A stretch of 64,000 nucleotides of DNA. It comes from Mycobacterium sp. IS-1496. Lineage in GTDB: Bacteria > Actinomycetota > Actinomycetes > Mycobacteriales > Mycobacteriaceae. Location of the stretch: contig NZ_LQIU01000012.1 of NCBI RefSeq assembly GCF_001499995.1, positions 331,030 through 395,029 on the forward strand, given 5' to 3'. Shown in pieces: positions 44,277 to 53,858 of the stretch; position 1 is the stretch's first letter; the number at the start of each line of letters is the position of its first letter. Under the pieces are notes generated by a model. That model did no database searches. It saw only the letters and a program-made list of their open reading frames with translations, and was not told where the DNA came from. The translations under genes were made by a program, and so were the position numbers.

Positions 44277-45209
44277 ATGCCGGGGAAGCTTCAGGTCGCG
44301 ATCGTCGGGTCCGGCAACATCAGCACCGATCTGCTCTACAAGCTGCAGCGCTCGGAATACCTCGAACCGCGCTGGATGATCGGCATCGATCCCGAGTCCG
44401 AGGGGCTCGCGCGCGCACGCAAATTCGGCTTGGAGACCTCGCACGAGGGCGTGGACTGGCTACTGGCTCAGGACGAGAAGCCCGATCTGGTGTTCGAGGC
44501 CACCAGCGCCTATGTGCACAGGGCGGCGGCACCGCGCTACGAGGAGGCGGGGATCCGCGCCATCGACCTCACCCCGGCGGCGGTTGGCCCGGCGGTGATC
44601 CCGCCGGCCAACCTTCGTGAGCACCTCGACGCCCCGAACGTCAACATGATCACCTGCGGTGGTCAGGCCACCATCCCGATCGTCTACGCCGTCTCCCGCG
44701 CGGTCACCGAACAGGGCGGCACCGTGCCCTACGCCGAGATCGTCGCCTCGGTGTCGTCGAGTTCGGCGGGGCCGGGCACCCGGGCCAACATCGACGAGTT
44801 CACCAAGACGACGAGCAAGGGCGTCGAGACGATCGGGGGTGCACGGCGCGGTAAGGCGATCATCATCCTCAACCCCGCTGATCCGCCGATGATCATGCGC
44901 GACACCATCTTCTGCGCCATCCCCGAGGACGCCGACCGCGACGCGATCGCCCGGTCGATCCGCGACGTCGTCGCCGAGGTCCAGACGTACGTGCCCGGCT
45001 ACCGCCTGCTCAACGATCCGCAGTTCGACGACCCGTCGATCAACTCCGGCGGGCAGGCCGTGGTGACCACCTTCGTGGAGGTCGAAGGCGCAGGCGACTA
45101 CCTGCCGCCGTACGCGGGCAACCTCGACATCATGACCGCGGCAGCGGCCAAGGTCGGCGAGGAAATCGCAAAGGAATCCCTCTCTTTGGCAGGAGGTGCA
45201 CAGGCATGA
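44277..45209 (+). CDS. hsaG: HsaG, acylating aldehyde dehydrogenase
   Basis: Acetaldehyde/propionaldehyde dehydrogenase of 310 residues, Rv3535c-like, forming a channelled complex with HsaF and producing propionyl-CoA. The NAD motif is [14 protein letters not shown] and the catalytic Cys is in [14 protein letters not shown] 44277 with AGGGAGAG upstream; the stop overlaps the hsaF ATG (ATGA), matching the obligate complex. Confidence 0.95.
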   Translation: MPGKLQVAIVGSGNISTDLLYKLQRSEYLEPRWMIGIDPESEGLARARKFGLETSHEGVDWLLAQDEKPDLVFEATSAYVHRAAAPRYEEAGIRAIDLTPAAVGPAVIPPANLREHLDAPNVNMITCGGQATIPIVYAVSRAVTEQGGTVPYAEIVASVSSSSAGPGTRANIDEFTKTTSKGVETIGGARRGKAIIILNPADPPMIMRDTIFCAIPEDADRDAIARSIRDVVAEVQTYVPGYRLLNDPQFDDPSINSGGQAVVTTFVEVEGAGDYLPPYAGNLDIMTAAAAKVGEEIAKESLSLAGGAQA

Positions 45210-46264
45210 GCACCCAGGACATCTACTTCAACCCGATCTGGGACGTCCGGATGACGGACACGTCGCTGCGCGACGGTTCGCACCACAAACGGCACCAGTT
45301 CACCAAGGACGAGGTGGGGGCCATCGTCGCCGCGCTCGACACCGCGGGCGTGCCGGTCATCGAGGTGACGCACGGTGACGGCCTCGGCGGCTCGAGCTTC
45401 AACTACGGCTTCTCGAAAACCCCTGAGCAGGAACTGATCAAGCTGGCGGCCGAGACCGCCAAGGAAGCCAAGATCGCCTTCCTCATGCTGCCCGGAGTGG
45501 GCACCAAGGAGGACATCAAGGAGGCGCAGAACAACGGCGGTTCCATCTGCCGCATCGCGACCCACTGTACCGAGGCCGACGTGTCGATCCAGCACTTCGG
45601 TCTGGCCCGCGAACTGGGCCTGGAGACCGTCGGCTTCCTGATGATGAGCCACACCATCCCGCCCGAGAAGCTCGCAGAACAGGCCCGCATCATGGCCGAC
45701 GCCGGATGCCAGTGCGTCTATGTCGTCGACTCCGCGGGTGCGCTGGTGCTCGAGGGCGTGCGCGACCGGGTCGCCGCACTCGTGGCCGAACTCGGCGACG
45801 ATGCTCAAGTCGGGTTCCACGGCCACGAGAATCTCGGTCTGGGCGTGGCCAATTCGATCGAGGCGGTGCGTGCCGGGGCCAAGCAGATCGACGGATCGTG
45901 CCGCCGCTTCGGCGCCGGGGCGGGCAACGCGCCGGTCGAGGCGCTGATCGGGGTGTTCGACAAGATCGGCGTCAAGACGGGCATCGACTTCTTCGACATC
46001 GCCGACGCCGCCGAGGAAGTCGTCGCACCGGCAATGCCCGCCGAGTGCCTGTTGGACCGCAACGCACTGATCATGGGCTACTCGGGTGTCTACTCGAGCT
46101 TCCTCAAACACGCCATCCGCCAGTCCGAACGCTACGGGGTGCCCGCGCATCAGCTGCTGCACCGGGCCGGTCAGCGCAAGCTCATCGGGGGCCAGGAGGA
46201 CCAGCTCATCGACATCGCGCTGGAGATCAAGCGCGAGATGGACGGCGCCGCCGCCAAGGCGTGA
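45206..46264 (+). CDS. hsaF: HsaF, 4-hydroxy-2-oxovalerate/oxohexanoate aldolase
   Basis: DRE-TIM metal-dependent aldolase of 352 residues, Rv3534c-like, cleaving 4-hydroxy-2-oxohexanoate to pyruvate and propanal, which passes to HsaG. The DRE-type metal motif is near [17 protein letters not shown], and the metal-binding His pair is in [17 protein letters not shown] precedes ATG 45206. Confidence 0.95.
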   Translation: MSTQDIYFNPIWDVRMTDTSLRDGSHHKRHQFTKDEVGAIVAALDTAGVPVIEVTHGDGLGGSSFNYGFSKTPEQELIKLAAETAKEAKIAFLMLPGVGTKEDIKEAQNNGGSICRIATHCTEADVSIQHFGLARELGLETVGFLMMSHTIPPEKLAEQARIMADAGCQCVYVVDSAGALVLEGVRDRVAALVAELGDDAQVGFHGHENLGLGVANSIEAVRAGAKQIDGSCRRFGAGAGNAPVEALIGVFDKIGVKTGIDFFDIADAAEEVVAPAMPAECLLDRNALIMGYSGVYSSFLKHAIRQSERYGVPAHQLLHRAGQRKLIGGQEDQLIDIALEIKREMDGAAAKA

Positions 46265-46320
46265 TCGCGCACGGCGCTGCACCGCCCTGTCGCGCGGTGG
46301 CAGCGGTACGCTGCGGCCCA

Positions 46321-46971
46321 GTGGACGTCATCGACAAGCCCAGGGCACGAGGCCTGATACATCTCGTCTCGGCCGCTGTGGCGGTCGTGGCGTGTGCGGC
46401 GCTGGTGCCGGTGGCGTTCGCCGGGACAGGGGCGTCACGGGCGGGCTGGGCGGCGCTGATCTACGCCATCGCGATCGTCGCGATGTTCACCGTCAGCGCG
46501 GTGTACCACCGGGTGCGCTGGACATCCGCGGTCGCCGAGAAGTGGATGATGCGGATCGACCATTCGGTGATCTTCGTGTTCATCGCCGCGACCTACACGC
46601 CGTTCGCGGTGCTGGCACTGCCGCCGGACATCGGGCTGCAGGCACTGGTCATCGTGTGGACGGGAGCCGCGGCAGGTGTCGCACTGAAGATGCTGTGGCC
46701 GTCCGCGCCGCGCTGGGTGGGCGTACCCCTCTATCTGATGCTCGGCTATGTCGCGCTGCTGTTCGCCGAGGCGTTGTTGATCGGCGCCGGGTTCACCGTC
46801 GTCGCGCTGCTGGTCGCCGGCGCGGCGCTCTACAACATCGGCGCGGTCTTCTACGGCGCCCGCTGGCCCAATCCGTGGCCGGCTACGTTCGCCCACCACG
46901 AGTTCTTCCACGCGTTCACCGCGGCCGCGGCGCTCTGCCACTTCGCCGCCATCTGGCTCGTCATCCGGTAG
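46321..46971 (+). CDS. hemolysin III/PAQR family membrane protein
   Basis: Seven-helix membrane protein of 216 residues. Family motifs are FTVSAVYHRVRW, RIDHSVIFVFIAATYTPF and C-terminal HHEFFHAFTAAA, giving the conserved Ser/His/Asp metal-site pattern. GTG 46321 is preferred; a GTG at 46261 overlapping the hsaF stop would add 20 polar residues. Function in mycobacteria is unknown, and no sterol role is implied beyond its position behind hsaF. Confidence 0.85.
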   Translation: MDVIDKPRARGLIHLVSAAVAVVACAALVPVAFAGTGASRAGWAALIYAIAIVAMFTVSAVYHRVRWTSAVAEKWMMRIDHSVIFVFIAATYTPFAVLALPPDIGLQALVIVWTGAAAGVALKMLWPSAPRWVGVPLYLMLGYVALLFAEALLIGAGFTVVALLVAGAALYNIGAVFYGARWPNPWPATFAHHEFFHAFTAAAALCHFAAIWLVIR

Positions 46972-46997
46972 TCGGACCCGGAAGGCACGATGGTGCC

Positions 46998-49073
46998 ATG
47001 GCGACACGCGACGAAGCCCAGGTGCTGCTCGAACAACTCGCCGGACCGCAGGCCACCCTGCGCGACGACCAGTGGACCGCGATCGAGGCGCTGGTGGTCC
47101 ACCGCCGCCAGGCGCTCGTCGTGCAGCGCACCGGCTGGGGTAAGTCGGCGGTGTACTTCATCTCCGCCAGATTGCTGCGCGCCGCGGGCCGGGGGCCGAC
47201 GGTGATCGTCTCCCCGCTGCTGGCGTTGATGCGCAACCAGGTCGCCGCCGCCGAGCGGGCCGGCGTGCGGGCGGCCACCATCAACTCCGGGAACGTCGCC
47301 GAGTGGGAGGACATCCACGCCCGGGTGCAGGGCGGCGACCTCGACGTCCTGCTGGTCAGTCCGGAACGGCTCAACAATCCGGACTTCCGGGACAGCGTGC
47401 TGCCCGCGCTGGCGGCCGACGCCGGTCTGGTCGTGGTGGACGAGGCCCACTGCGTGTCGGACTGGGGGCACGATTTCCGGCCCGACTACCGCAGAATCCG
47501 CACCCTCATCGCGGAGTTGGGCCAGGACATCCCGGTGTTGGCCACCACCGCCACCGCGAACGATCGCGTGGTCGACGACGTGGCCGCCCAGCTCGGGGTG
47601 GGCGGACGCGACACGCTGGTGCTCCGTGGCGGGCTCGACCGCGAATCCCTCCGGCTGTCGGTGGTTCAGGCGGGGAACCCCGCGCAGCGGGCCGCGTGGA
47701 TCGCCGAGCACCTCGGCGAGCTGCCGGGTTCGGGAATCGTCTACACCCTCACCGTCGCCCAGGCCCACGACATCGCCGCGCTGCTGCGCGAACACGGTCA
47801 CCCCGTCGCCGCCTACACGGGTTCCACCGACCCGACCGAGCGCGAACAACTCGAGGCCGACCTGCTGGCCAACCGGGTCAAGGCGCTGGTCGCCACCTCG
47901 TCGCTCGGCATGGGGTTCGACAAACCCGACCTCGGCTTCGTGGTGCATCTCGGGGCGCCGTCCTCACCGATTGCCTACTACCAGCAGGTCGGGCGTGCCG
48001 GCCGTGCCACGTCGAGCGCCGAGGTCGTCCTGCTGCCCGGCCGCGAGGATCAGGAGGTCTGGCGGTATTTCGCCTCCGTCGCGTTCCCGTCGGAAGTGAT
48101 GGTGCGCAACGTGATCGACGCACTCGAGACGGACCGGCCGCAGTCCACGCCGGCGCTCGAACCGCTCGTCGACCTCAACCGCAGCCGGCTGGAGATGGTG
48201 CTCAAGGTGCTCGACGTCGACGGGGCGGTGCGGCGGGTCAAGGGCGGCTGGGTCAGCACCGGTCGGCCGTGGAGCTATGACGAACCGCGCTACCGCAAAC
48301 TCGACGAGGCGCGACGCCGCGAACAGCAGGCGATGCTCGACTACCAGAGCACCGAAGGGTGCCGGATGGCGTTCCTGCGCCGTCAACTCGACGATCCGCA
48401 ACTGCGCGAAGGCGACCGGTGCGGCCGGTGCGACAACTGCACCGGCACCCGCCTGTCCGGCGCGGTGGACACGGCCGCGGCCGAGGACACCCGTAAGCGG
48501 CTGATGCGTCCCGGCGTCGAGCTCAGCCCACGCAAGCAGTGGCCGTCCGGGCTGGCCAAGCTGGGACTCGACCTCAGCGGCCGCATCCACGACGGCCCTG
48601 CGACCGGCCGGGTGATCGGCAGGCTCACCGATCTGGGCTGGGGCGCCCGGTTGCGCAGGGTGCTCGACGAACCCGACGGTGAGGTCTCCGATGACGTGGT
48701 ACGCGCCGCCATCGACGTGCTGGCCGCATGGGGCTGGCAGCAGCGTCCGGTCGCGGTGCTGGCGATGGATTCCGACACCCGTCCGATGCTGATCCGGTCG
48801 CTGGCGCGCCGGCTTGCCGAACTCGGTCGGCTCACCGACCTCGGCACCCTGCAATACCGACCGGGGCGACGGCCGGTGACAGCGGCGAATTCCGCGTACC
48901 GCGTTGCGGCGCTTGTGGATTCGTGGGAGACGCCGGCGCTCGACGTGGCCGGTCCAGTGCTGCTCGTCGACGATGTCGCCGACACTGGTTGGACCCTCAC
49001 GATGGCCGCGCGGGTGGTCCGCGCGGCCGGGGCCCCCGAGGTGCTGCCGTTCGCGCTCGCCGCGGTCAGCTGA
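46998..49073 (+). CDS. RecQ-type DNA helicase with C-terminal phosphoribosyltransferase-like domain
   Basis: Protein of 691 residues. Helicase motifs are Walker A RTGWGKSAVYF, VVDEAHCVSDWGHDFRPDYR (motif II), TTATAN (III) and YQQVGRAGRAT (VI). A RecQ zinc cluster follows with GDRCGRCDNC. Instead of an HRDC domain, the C-terminal about 160 residues resemble a ComF/PRTase fold with the PRPP loop VLLVDDVADTGWT. The helicase probably acts in DNA repair; the tail may sense or use a phosphoribosyl ligand, which is inference. ATG 46998, 26 bp after the membrane protein. Confidence 0.88.
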   Translation: MATRDEAQVLLEQLAGPQATLRDDQWTAIEALVVHRRQALVVQRTGWGKSAVYFISARLLRAAGRGPTVIVSPLLALMRNQVAAAERAGVRAATINSGNVAEWEDIHARVQGGDLDVLLVSPERLNNPDFRDSVLPALAADAGLVVVDEAHCVSDWGHDFRPDYRRIRTLIAELGQDIPVLATTATANDRVVDDVAAQLGVGGRDTLVLRGGLDRESLRLSVVQAGNPAQRAAWIAEHLGELPGSGIVYTLTVAQAHDIAALLREHGHPVAAYTGSTDPTEREQLEADLLANRVKALVATSSLGMGFDKPDLGFVVHLGAPSSPIAYYQQVGRAGRATSSAEVVLLPGREDQEVWRYFASVAFPSEVMVRNVIDALETDRPQSTPALEPLVDLNRSRLEMVLKVLDVDGAVRRVKGGWVSTGRPWSYDEPRYRKLDEARRREQQAMLDYQSTEGCRMAFLRRQLDDPQLREGDRCGRCDNCTGTRLSGAVDTAAAEDTRKRLMRPGVELSPRKQWPSGLAKLGLDLSGRIHDGPATGRVIGRLTDLGWGARLRRVLDEPDGEVSDDVVRAAIDVLAAWGWQQRPVAVLAMDSDTRPMLIRSLARRLAELGRLTDLGTLQYRPGRRPVTAANSAYRVAALVDSWETPALDVAGPVLLVDDVADTGWTLTMAARVVRAAGAPEVLPFALAAVS

Positions 49074-49093
49074 GGGCGCGCTGCCCACGCAGG

Positions 49094-49123
49094 CAGCCGC
49101 CCTGCGCGAACGCAGGGCGGCTG
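49094..49123. terminator. bidirectional terminator hairpin
   Basis: A perfect 13-bp GC-rich stem (CAGCCGCCCTGCG with CGCAGGGCGGCTG) closed by a CGAA tetraloop lies between the convergent recQ-like and secreted-protein genes, 21 bp after the first and 17 bp after the second. No T-run follows, as in many mycobacterial terminators. Confidence 0.75.
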
Positions 49124-49139
49124 ACTGAGGGGCCGTAGG

Positions 49140-49547
49140 TTACCGCGGAAGCGGGATGAACCGGCCGTCGTTGACCCACACACCCCACGCCGTCGCGTCC
49201 GGGTTGAACACGACCGGCAGCGGTGCGGGCAGATTCGGGATGCCCGGCGGCAACCACGTCGTCGGGATACCGAAGTAGGCCGGATCGTCCCAGTGGCCCG
49301 GCGGCACGCCGTTGAGCCAGTTCGGAACGCCGTCAACGGCTTCCGGTGCGTTCATCACCCGCCCGGGCGGCCCGAACGGGTTGTGCCCCGGCGGGTCACC
49401 GGGGAGCCACACGTCATCGCCGGGCACCGGCGGATTCGGCTTGGGACCGTTCGGTTCGGCCTGCGCGAGCCCGGTGCCGATGCCCATGGCGGCGAAACCG
49501 AGCGCACCGGCCATCGCGGACGTCGCCGCGAGTGTCTTGATCTTCAT
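49140..49547 (-). CDS. small secreted Pro/Gly-rich protein
   Basis: Protein of 135 residues with a clear signal peptide: KIK, then a hydrophobic core (ATSAMAGALGFAAMGIGTGL) and AQAEP as cleavage site. The mature part is rich in Pro, Gly and Trp (WLPGDPPGHNPFGPPG), like many mycobacterial exported proteins of unknown function. ATG 49547 with GGAGGAG upstream is chosen; a GTG nine codons earlier lacks support. Confidence 0.8.
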   Translation of the reverse strand: MKIKTLAATSAMAGALGFAAMGIGTGLAQAEPNGPKPNPPVPGDDVWLPGDPPGHNPFGPPGRVMNAPEAVDGVPNWLNGVPPGHWDDPAYFGIPTTWLPPGIPNLPAPLPVVFNPDATAWGVWVNDGRFIPLPR

Positions 49548-49708
49548 TGATGAACTCCTCCTTGACGGCACCACACTGCGGCGGCGCGCGTCGACTCGTT
49601 GTTCACGTCCGACCGTCGACGTTCGACGGTCCGGCTTGAAGACCCCCCGAAGCCGATTCGGATACCCGACACCTTGCGATGAAAAACACCGCGCCTCGAA
49701 ATCGGCTC

Positions 49709-50620
49709 CTACCAGGAGGGTTTGGCGCCGCCGAGCTGGCGGGTGACGGCGTCCGCGGTGGACACCACCCGCCGTGCGCGCCGGGCGATCTCCGTGGCGC
49801 TCAGCGACCGCCCGACGTGCAGGGACACCACCATCGCCTGACGACGGTGCTGGTCGAACACGGGTGCCGAGATCACGCTGATGTCGTGCCGCTGACGGGC
49901 CTCGGCGGCGGTGTTCTCACTGCGCAGGTACACCCGCTCGCCGATATCGGAGACCATCTCCCCGAGCAGGGCGCGCAATTCGTGCGGCAGCGTGCTCGAC
50001 ATCCCGGCCATCAACGCATACAACCGTTGTCCGGCCGGCGTCTGCCGTTCCACCAGGTAGCCGTCGGCCCGGCACTCGGCGATCACCCGGTCGAGCCGGT
50101 CGCCGTCGGTGCGCAGCGGGATCGTCGGTTGCTTGGCCAGCCACCCGGCCACCGCGGCGTCATCCCACAGCACGAACATCAATCCGACAGGCGGGGCGAA
50201 CGGGTAACTCTGGCCCACGTGCACGGGCGGGGGTTCCGAGTGCGGCGCCACCAGGTCGAGCACGGTGATACGGTCGTCGACCACCGCCGAGAGCGCCGCT
50301 GTGGTCCCGGCGGCCGCGCACAGGCGGCGCAGTTCGTCGCGAGCGGCCGGGCTGACGCGCATCGACTCCTGAGCGGTGTGACCGAGTGCGATCAACGCCG
50401 GCCCCAACCGGTAGGACTTGTCCTGAGCGTCGCGCACGAGGTAGCCGGCATCGGCGAGGGTGCTGACAATGCCGAGGCACGTCGGCTTGCTCAGCTCCAG
50501 CCGCCGCGCCAGGTCGGACAGGCCGAAACGTTCGTGGGGATGGCGCGCGAGAAAGTCGAGAACCGCGACGACCCGCTGGGTGGGCGGAGACCGGCGGCCG
50601 GCGGCGGGATCCGTGGACAC
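49709..50620 (-). CDS. IclR-family transcriptional regulator
   Basis: Regulator of 303 residues: N-terminal winged helix-turn-helix (about 15-75, with FGLSDLARRLELSKPT) and C-terminal effector domain (about 85-275). GTG 50620. It is divergent from the Rv3531c homolog. A perfect inverted repeat at 50629-50645 just upstream of its own start is the probable autoregulatory operator. The ligand is unknown; a steroid intermediate is possible because the divergent gene is under KstR. Confidence 0.85.
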   Translation of the reverse strand: MSTDPAAGRRSPPTQRVVAVLDFLARHPHERFGLSDLARRLELSKPTCLGIVSTLADAGYLVRDAQDKSYRLGPALIALGHTAQESMRVSPAARDELRRLCAAAGTTAALSAVVDDRITVLDLVAPHSEPPPVHVGQSYPFAPPVGLMFVLWDDAAVAGWLAKQPTIPLRTDGDRLDRVIAECRADGYLVERQTPAGQRLYALMAGMSSTLPHELRALLGEMVSDIGERVYLRSENTAAEARQRHDISVISAPVFDQHRRQAMVVSLHVGRSLSATEIARRARRVVSTADAVTRQLGGAKPSW

Positions 50621-50628
50621 GTCAGAAA

Positions 50629-50645
50629 TGTACCTTCTCGGTACA
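50629..50645. promoter_or_regulatory. inverted repeat, probable IclR operator
   Basis: TGTACC-TTCTC-GGTACA is a perfect 6-bp-arm palindrome with a 5-bp spacer, nine bases before the IclR GTG and about 40 bp from the KstR site. Size and position fit an IclR-family binding site. Confidence 0.6.
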
Positions 50646-50685
50646 AATATGGAACAGCAGTTTGCGTCGGACCGTTGACGGCGAC

Positions 50686-50701
50686 GAGAACACGTTCTAG
50701 T
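50686..50701. promoter_or_regulatory. KstR operator upstream of the Rv3531c homolog
   Basis: GAGAACACGTTCTAGT contains arms AGAAC and GTTCT around AC. It lies 8 bp before the GTG at 50710, so KstR would repress the three-gene operon that follows. Confidence 0.85.
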
Positions 50702-50709
50702 TTCGAGTC

Positions 50710-51837
50710 GTGTTCACCGCACCGCTGGCCGAGGCGATCGCCGAAGCCGAGAAGCTCGTCGCCGCCGCCCCGTTCATCGACTCCGAGGACGATCTGCTCG
50801 AGGGACTGCAGTACCTCGCGGGCTGTATCGCCGCGTGCACGCACGTGGCGTTCGACTACGACCGCGACCATCCGTTCCTGCACAGCGGCACCGGCCCGTT
50901 CACGAAGATGGGCCTCGACAACCCCGACACCCTCTACTTCGGCACCCGGGTGCAGCCGGGCCACGAATACGTGGTCACCGGAAAGCGGGGCACCACCACC
51001 GACGTCAGCTTCCAGCTGCTCGGCGGGGAGTACACCGACGAGGTGGTCCCGGACAGCGAGACGGCGTTCGACGACCGCAAGCTCGACATCGCCGCCGACG
51101 GCACGTTCGAGTGGCGCTTCACTCCCGAGGTGCCGTCGCAGTTGGTCATCCGCGAGGTCTACAACGACTGGTCCGCCCAGCGCGGCACCTTCGCGATAGC
51201 GCGCACCGACACCGCGGGCACCGCGCCGCCGCCGCTGACCCGCGAGCTCATCGAGAAGCGGTACGCCGTCGCGGGAAAGCAACTCGTCCAGCGCGTCAAG
51301 ACCTGGCTGCAGTTCCCGCAGTGGTTCTACAACGACACCCCGCCCAACACCATGGTGTCGCCCAGGCTCACCCCCGGCGGCCTCGCGACCCAGTACTCGT
51401 CCGCCGGACAGTTCGACCTCGCCGAGCACCAGGCGCTGGTCATCACCCTGCCGGTCACCGATGCGCCCTACCTCGGCTTCCAGCTCGGCAGCCTGTGGTA
51501 CATCTCCCTGGACTACATCAACCACCAGACGTCGCTGAACGGGACTCAGGCGCAGGCGGATCCGGACGACAAGATCCGCATCGTCGTCTCCGAACAGAAC
51601 CCCGGGGTGACGAACTGGGTGGAGACACTCGGCCATCGCAGGGGATTCCTGCAGTTCCGCTGGCAGCGGGTGTCTCGCGAACTGACGCCCGCCGACGGGC
51701 CCACGGTGGAACTGGTCGACGTCGACGAGGTCGCCGCGGCGCTGCCCCACTACGAATCCAACAAGATCTCGGACGAAGACTGGCGCGCACGAATCGCTCT
51801 GCGCCAGAGGCAGATCGGCGAAAGAATGGTGGGTTGA
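50710..51837 (+). CDS. Rv3531c homolog, unknown function, KstR-controlled
   Basis: Protein of 375 residues, same length and neighbourhood as Mtb Rv3531c, with no catalytic motif I can name. The C-terminal half is beta-rich (LVITLPVTDAPYLGFQLGSLW, residues about 241-261) and resembles DUF1214-type domains. GTG 50710 directly follows a KstR operator. It is joined to an SDR gene (1 bp gap) and a sulfotransferase-like gene, so a role in sterol metabolism is likely. Confidence 0.82.
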   Translation: MFTAPLAEAIAEAEKLVAAAPFIDSEDDLLEGLQYLAGCIAACTHVAFDYDRDHPFLHSGTGPFTKMGLDNPDTLYFGTRVQPGHEYVVTGKRGTTTDVSFQLLGGEYTDEVVPDSETAFDDRKLDIAADGTFEWRFTPEVPSQLVIREVYNDWSAQRGTFAIARTDTAGTAPPPLTRELIEKRYAVAGKQLVQRVKTWLQFPQWFYNDTPPNTMVSPRLTPGGLATQYSSAGQFDLAEHQALVITLPVTDAPYLGFQLGSLWYISLDYINHQTSLNGTQAQADPDDKIRIVVSEQNPGVTNWVETLGHRRGFLQFRWQRVSRELTPADGPTVELVDVDEVAAALPHYESNKISDEDWRARIALRQRQIGERMVG

Positions 51838-51838
51838 G

Positions 51839-52624
51839 ATGGCGTTGGGACTCCTGCGGGACAAGGTCGTCGTCATCAGCGGCGTCGGACCCGCGCTCGG
51901 TACCACACTGGCGCGGCGTTGCGCCGAAGAAGGCGCTGACCTGGTGCTCGCCGCACGGACGGTCGAGCGGCTGGAGGACGTCGCCGCGCAGATCGCCGGC
52001 CTCGGACGGCGGGCGGTGTCGGTGGGCACCGACATCACCGACGAAGCGCAGGTGCACGAGCTCGTCGAGAAGTCGCTCGAGGCATACGGCAAGGTCGACG
52101 TCCTGATCAACAACGCGTTCCGCGTGCCGTCGATGAAACCGTTCGCCAACACCACGTTCGAGCACATGCGCGACGCCATCGAGCTGACGGTATTCGGCGC
52201 GCTGCGCATGGTGCAGGCGTTCACCCCGGCGCTGGCCGCGGCCAACGGGTCCGTCGTCAACGTCAACTCGATGGTGGTGCGCCACTCCCAGGCCAAATAC
52301 GGCGCCTACAAGATGGCCAAGTCGGCGCTGCTCGCGATGTCACAGACGCTGGCCACCGAACTCGGTGAGCAGGGCATCCGGGTGAATTCGGTGGCTCCCG
52401 GATACATCTGGGGCGACACCCTCAAGAGCTACTTCAACCACCAGGCCGGCAAGTACGGGACGACCGTCGACGAGATCTACCGGGCGACCGCGGCGGCGTC
52501 CGACCTCAAGCGGTTGCCCACCGAGGACGAGGTGGCGTCGGCGATCCTGTTCATGGCCAGCGATCTGTCCAGCGGGATCACCGGGCAGACACTGGACGTC
52601 AACTGCGGGGAGTACAAGGCCTGA
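51839..52624 (+). CDS. SDR oxidoreductase, Rv3530c homolog
   Basis: Short-chain dehydrogenase of 261 residues with SGVGPALGTTLAR in place of the classic glycine motif, NNAFRVPS, and catalytic KYGAYKMAKSA (YxxxK). The degenerate TGxxxGxG (here GVGPALG) is typical of this subgroup. KstR-regulated operon with the Rv3531c and Rv3529c homologs; substrate not known. ATG 51839, one base after the previous stop. Confidence 0.88.
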   Translation: MALGLLRDKVVVISGVGPALGTTLARRCAEEGADLVLAARTVERLEDVAAQIAGLGRRAVSVGTDITDEAQVHELVEKSLEAYGKVDVLINNAFRVPSMKPFANTTFEHMRDAIELTVFGALRMVQAFTPALAAANGSVVNVNSMVVRHSQAKYGAYKMAKSALLAMSQTLATELGEQGIRVNSVAPGYIWGDTLKSYFNHQAGKYGTTVDEIYRATAAASDLKRLPTEDEVASAILFMASDLSSGITGQTLDVNCGEYKA

Positions 52625-52626
52625 CG

Positions 52627-53781
52627 ATGAGCGCACACACTCCGAGAACAGATGTGGGCACGGTCGAGGATCTGCACGCGTCGGCCGTGAAGGCCTGCGG
52701 TCTGGACGATTTCGGCTCCGACGACGACAACTACCGGGAGGCCCTCGGCGTGCTTCTCGAGTCCTACCGACGCGATGCCGACCTCACCGAGTTCGGCAGC
52801 AAGATGCAGCGGTTCTTCGTCCGCAATGCGCTTGTCGCCCGTCTGGTCTCCGAGGCGGCGTTCAAGCAGTACCCCGAACACGCCGATGTGGCCATCGAGC
52901 GGCCGATCTTCGTCACCGGACTGCCGCGTACCGGCACCACGGCCGTGCACCGGCTACTGGCCGCCGATCCGCGGCATCAGGGTCTGGAGCTGTGGCTGGC
53001 CGAATTCCCGCAACCACGCCCACCGCGCGAGACCTGGGCGCAGAACCCTGTCTTCCAGCAACTCGATGCGCAATTCACCAAGGCGCACGAGGAGAACCCG
53101 GACTACACCGGGCTGCACTTCATGACGGCCGACGAAGTCGAGGAGTGCTGGCAGCTGCTGCGGCAGTCGCTGCATTCGGTGTCCTACGAGACACTGGCTC
53201 ACGTGCCCACCTACTCGCAGTGGCTGGCGCGCCAGGACTGGACGAAGCCCTACCAGCGGCACCGGCGCAACCTCCAGCTCATCGGGCTCAACGACCGCGA
53301 GAAGCGTTGGGTGCTCAAGAATCCCAGCCACCTGTTCGCGCTGGACGCGTTGTTCGCGACATATCCGGACGCGCTCGTGGTGCAGTGCCACCGCCCGGCC
53401 GAGACGATCATGGCGTCCATGTGCTCTCTGGCCCAGCACACCACCGAAGGCTGGTCGAACACGTTCGTCGGCGACGTCATCGGCGCCGACTCGATGGAGA
53501 CGTGGTCGCGCGGTCTGGAGTTGTTCAACGCCGAACGCGCCAAGCATGATCCGGCACAGTTCTACGACCTCGACTACTTCGCGCTGATCAAGGATCCGAT
53601 CAGCGTCGTCGAGGACATCTACCGCAATTTCGGTATCGAGTTCACCGATGCGGCGCGCGACGCGATGACGAAGACCCACGAGGAGAGTCGACAGGGCCCT
53701 CGCGCACCGAAGCACACCTACTCGCTGGCCGACTACGGGTTGACCGCCGAACAGGTCAAGGAGCGCTTCGCGGGTCTGTAA
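52627..53781 (+). CDS. sulfotransferase-family protein, Rv3529c homolog
   Basis: Protein of 384 residues with a PAPS-binding-type 5'-phosphosulfate loop, IFVTGLPRTGTTAVHRLLA, and a later segment WVLKNPSHLFALDALFATYP resembling the 3'-phosphate site. By family it would transfer sulfate from PAPS to an alcohol, but no activity is established for the Mtb homolog. ATG 52627, two bases after the SDR stop; third gene of the KstR-controlled operon. Confidence 0.85.
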   Translation: MSAHTPRTDVGTVEDLHASAVKACGLDDFGSDDDNYREALGVLLESYRRDADLTEFGSKMQRFFVRNALVARLVSEAAFKQYPEHADVAIERPIFVTGLPRTGTTAVHRLLAADPRHQGLELWLAEFPQPRPPRETWAQNPVFQQLDAQFTKAHEENPDYTGLHFMTADEVEECWQLLRQSLHSVSYETLAHVPTYSQWLARQDWTKPYQRHRRNLQLIGLNDREKRWVLKNPSHLFALDALFATYPDALVVQCHRPAETIMASMCSLAQHTTEGWSNTFVGDVIGADSMETWSRGLELFNAERAKHDPAQFYDLDYFALIKDPISVVEDIYRNFGIEFTDAARDAMTKTHEESRQGPRAPKHTYSLADYGLTAEQVKERFAGL

Positions 53782-53823
53782 CGCGCCGAGATCGACGAAA
53801 TGGCCAGTTCTTCTCGCACTTTC

Positions 53824-53847
53824 CCGCCCGTTTGTTCGTTTGGGCGG
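53824..53847. terminator. possible terminator between convergent genes
   Basis: CCGCCC and GGGCGG pair across a 12-base T-rich loop, between the sulfotransferase-like gene and the Rv3527 homolog. Short stem, so low confidence. Confidence 0.3.
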
Positions 53848-53858
53848 AAGGTGGCGGG

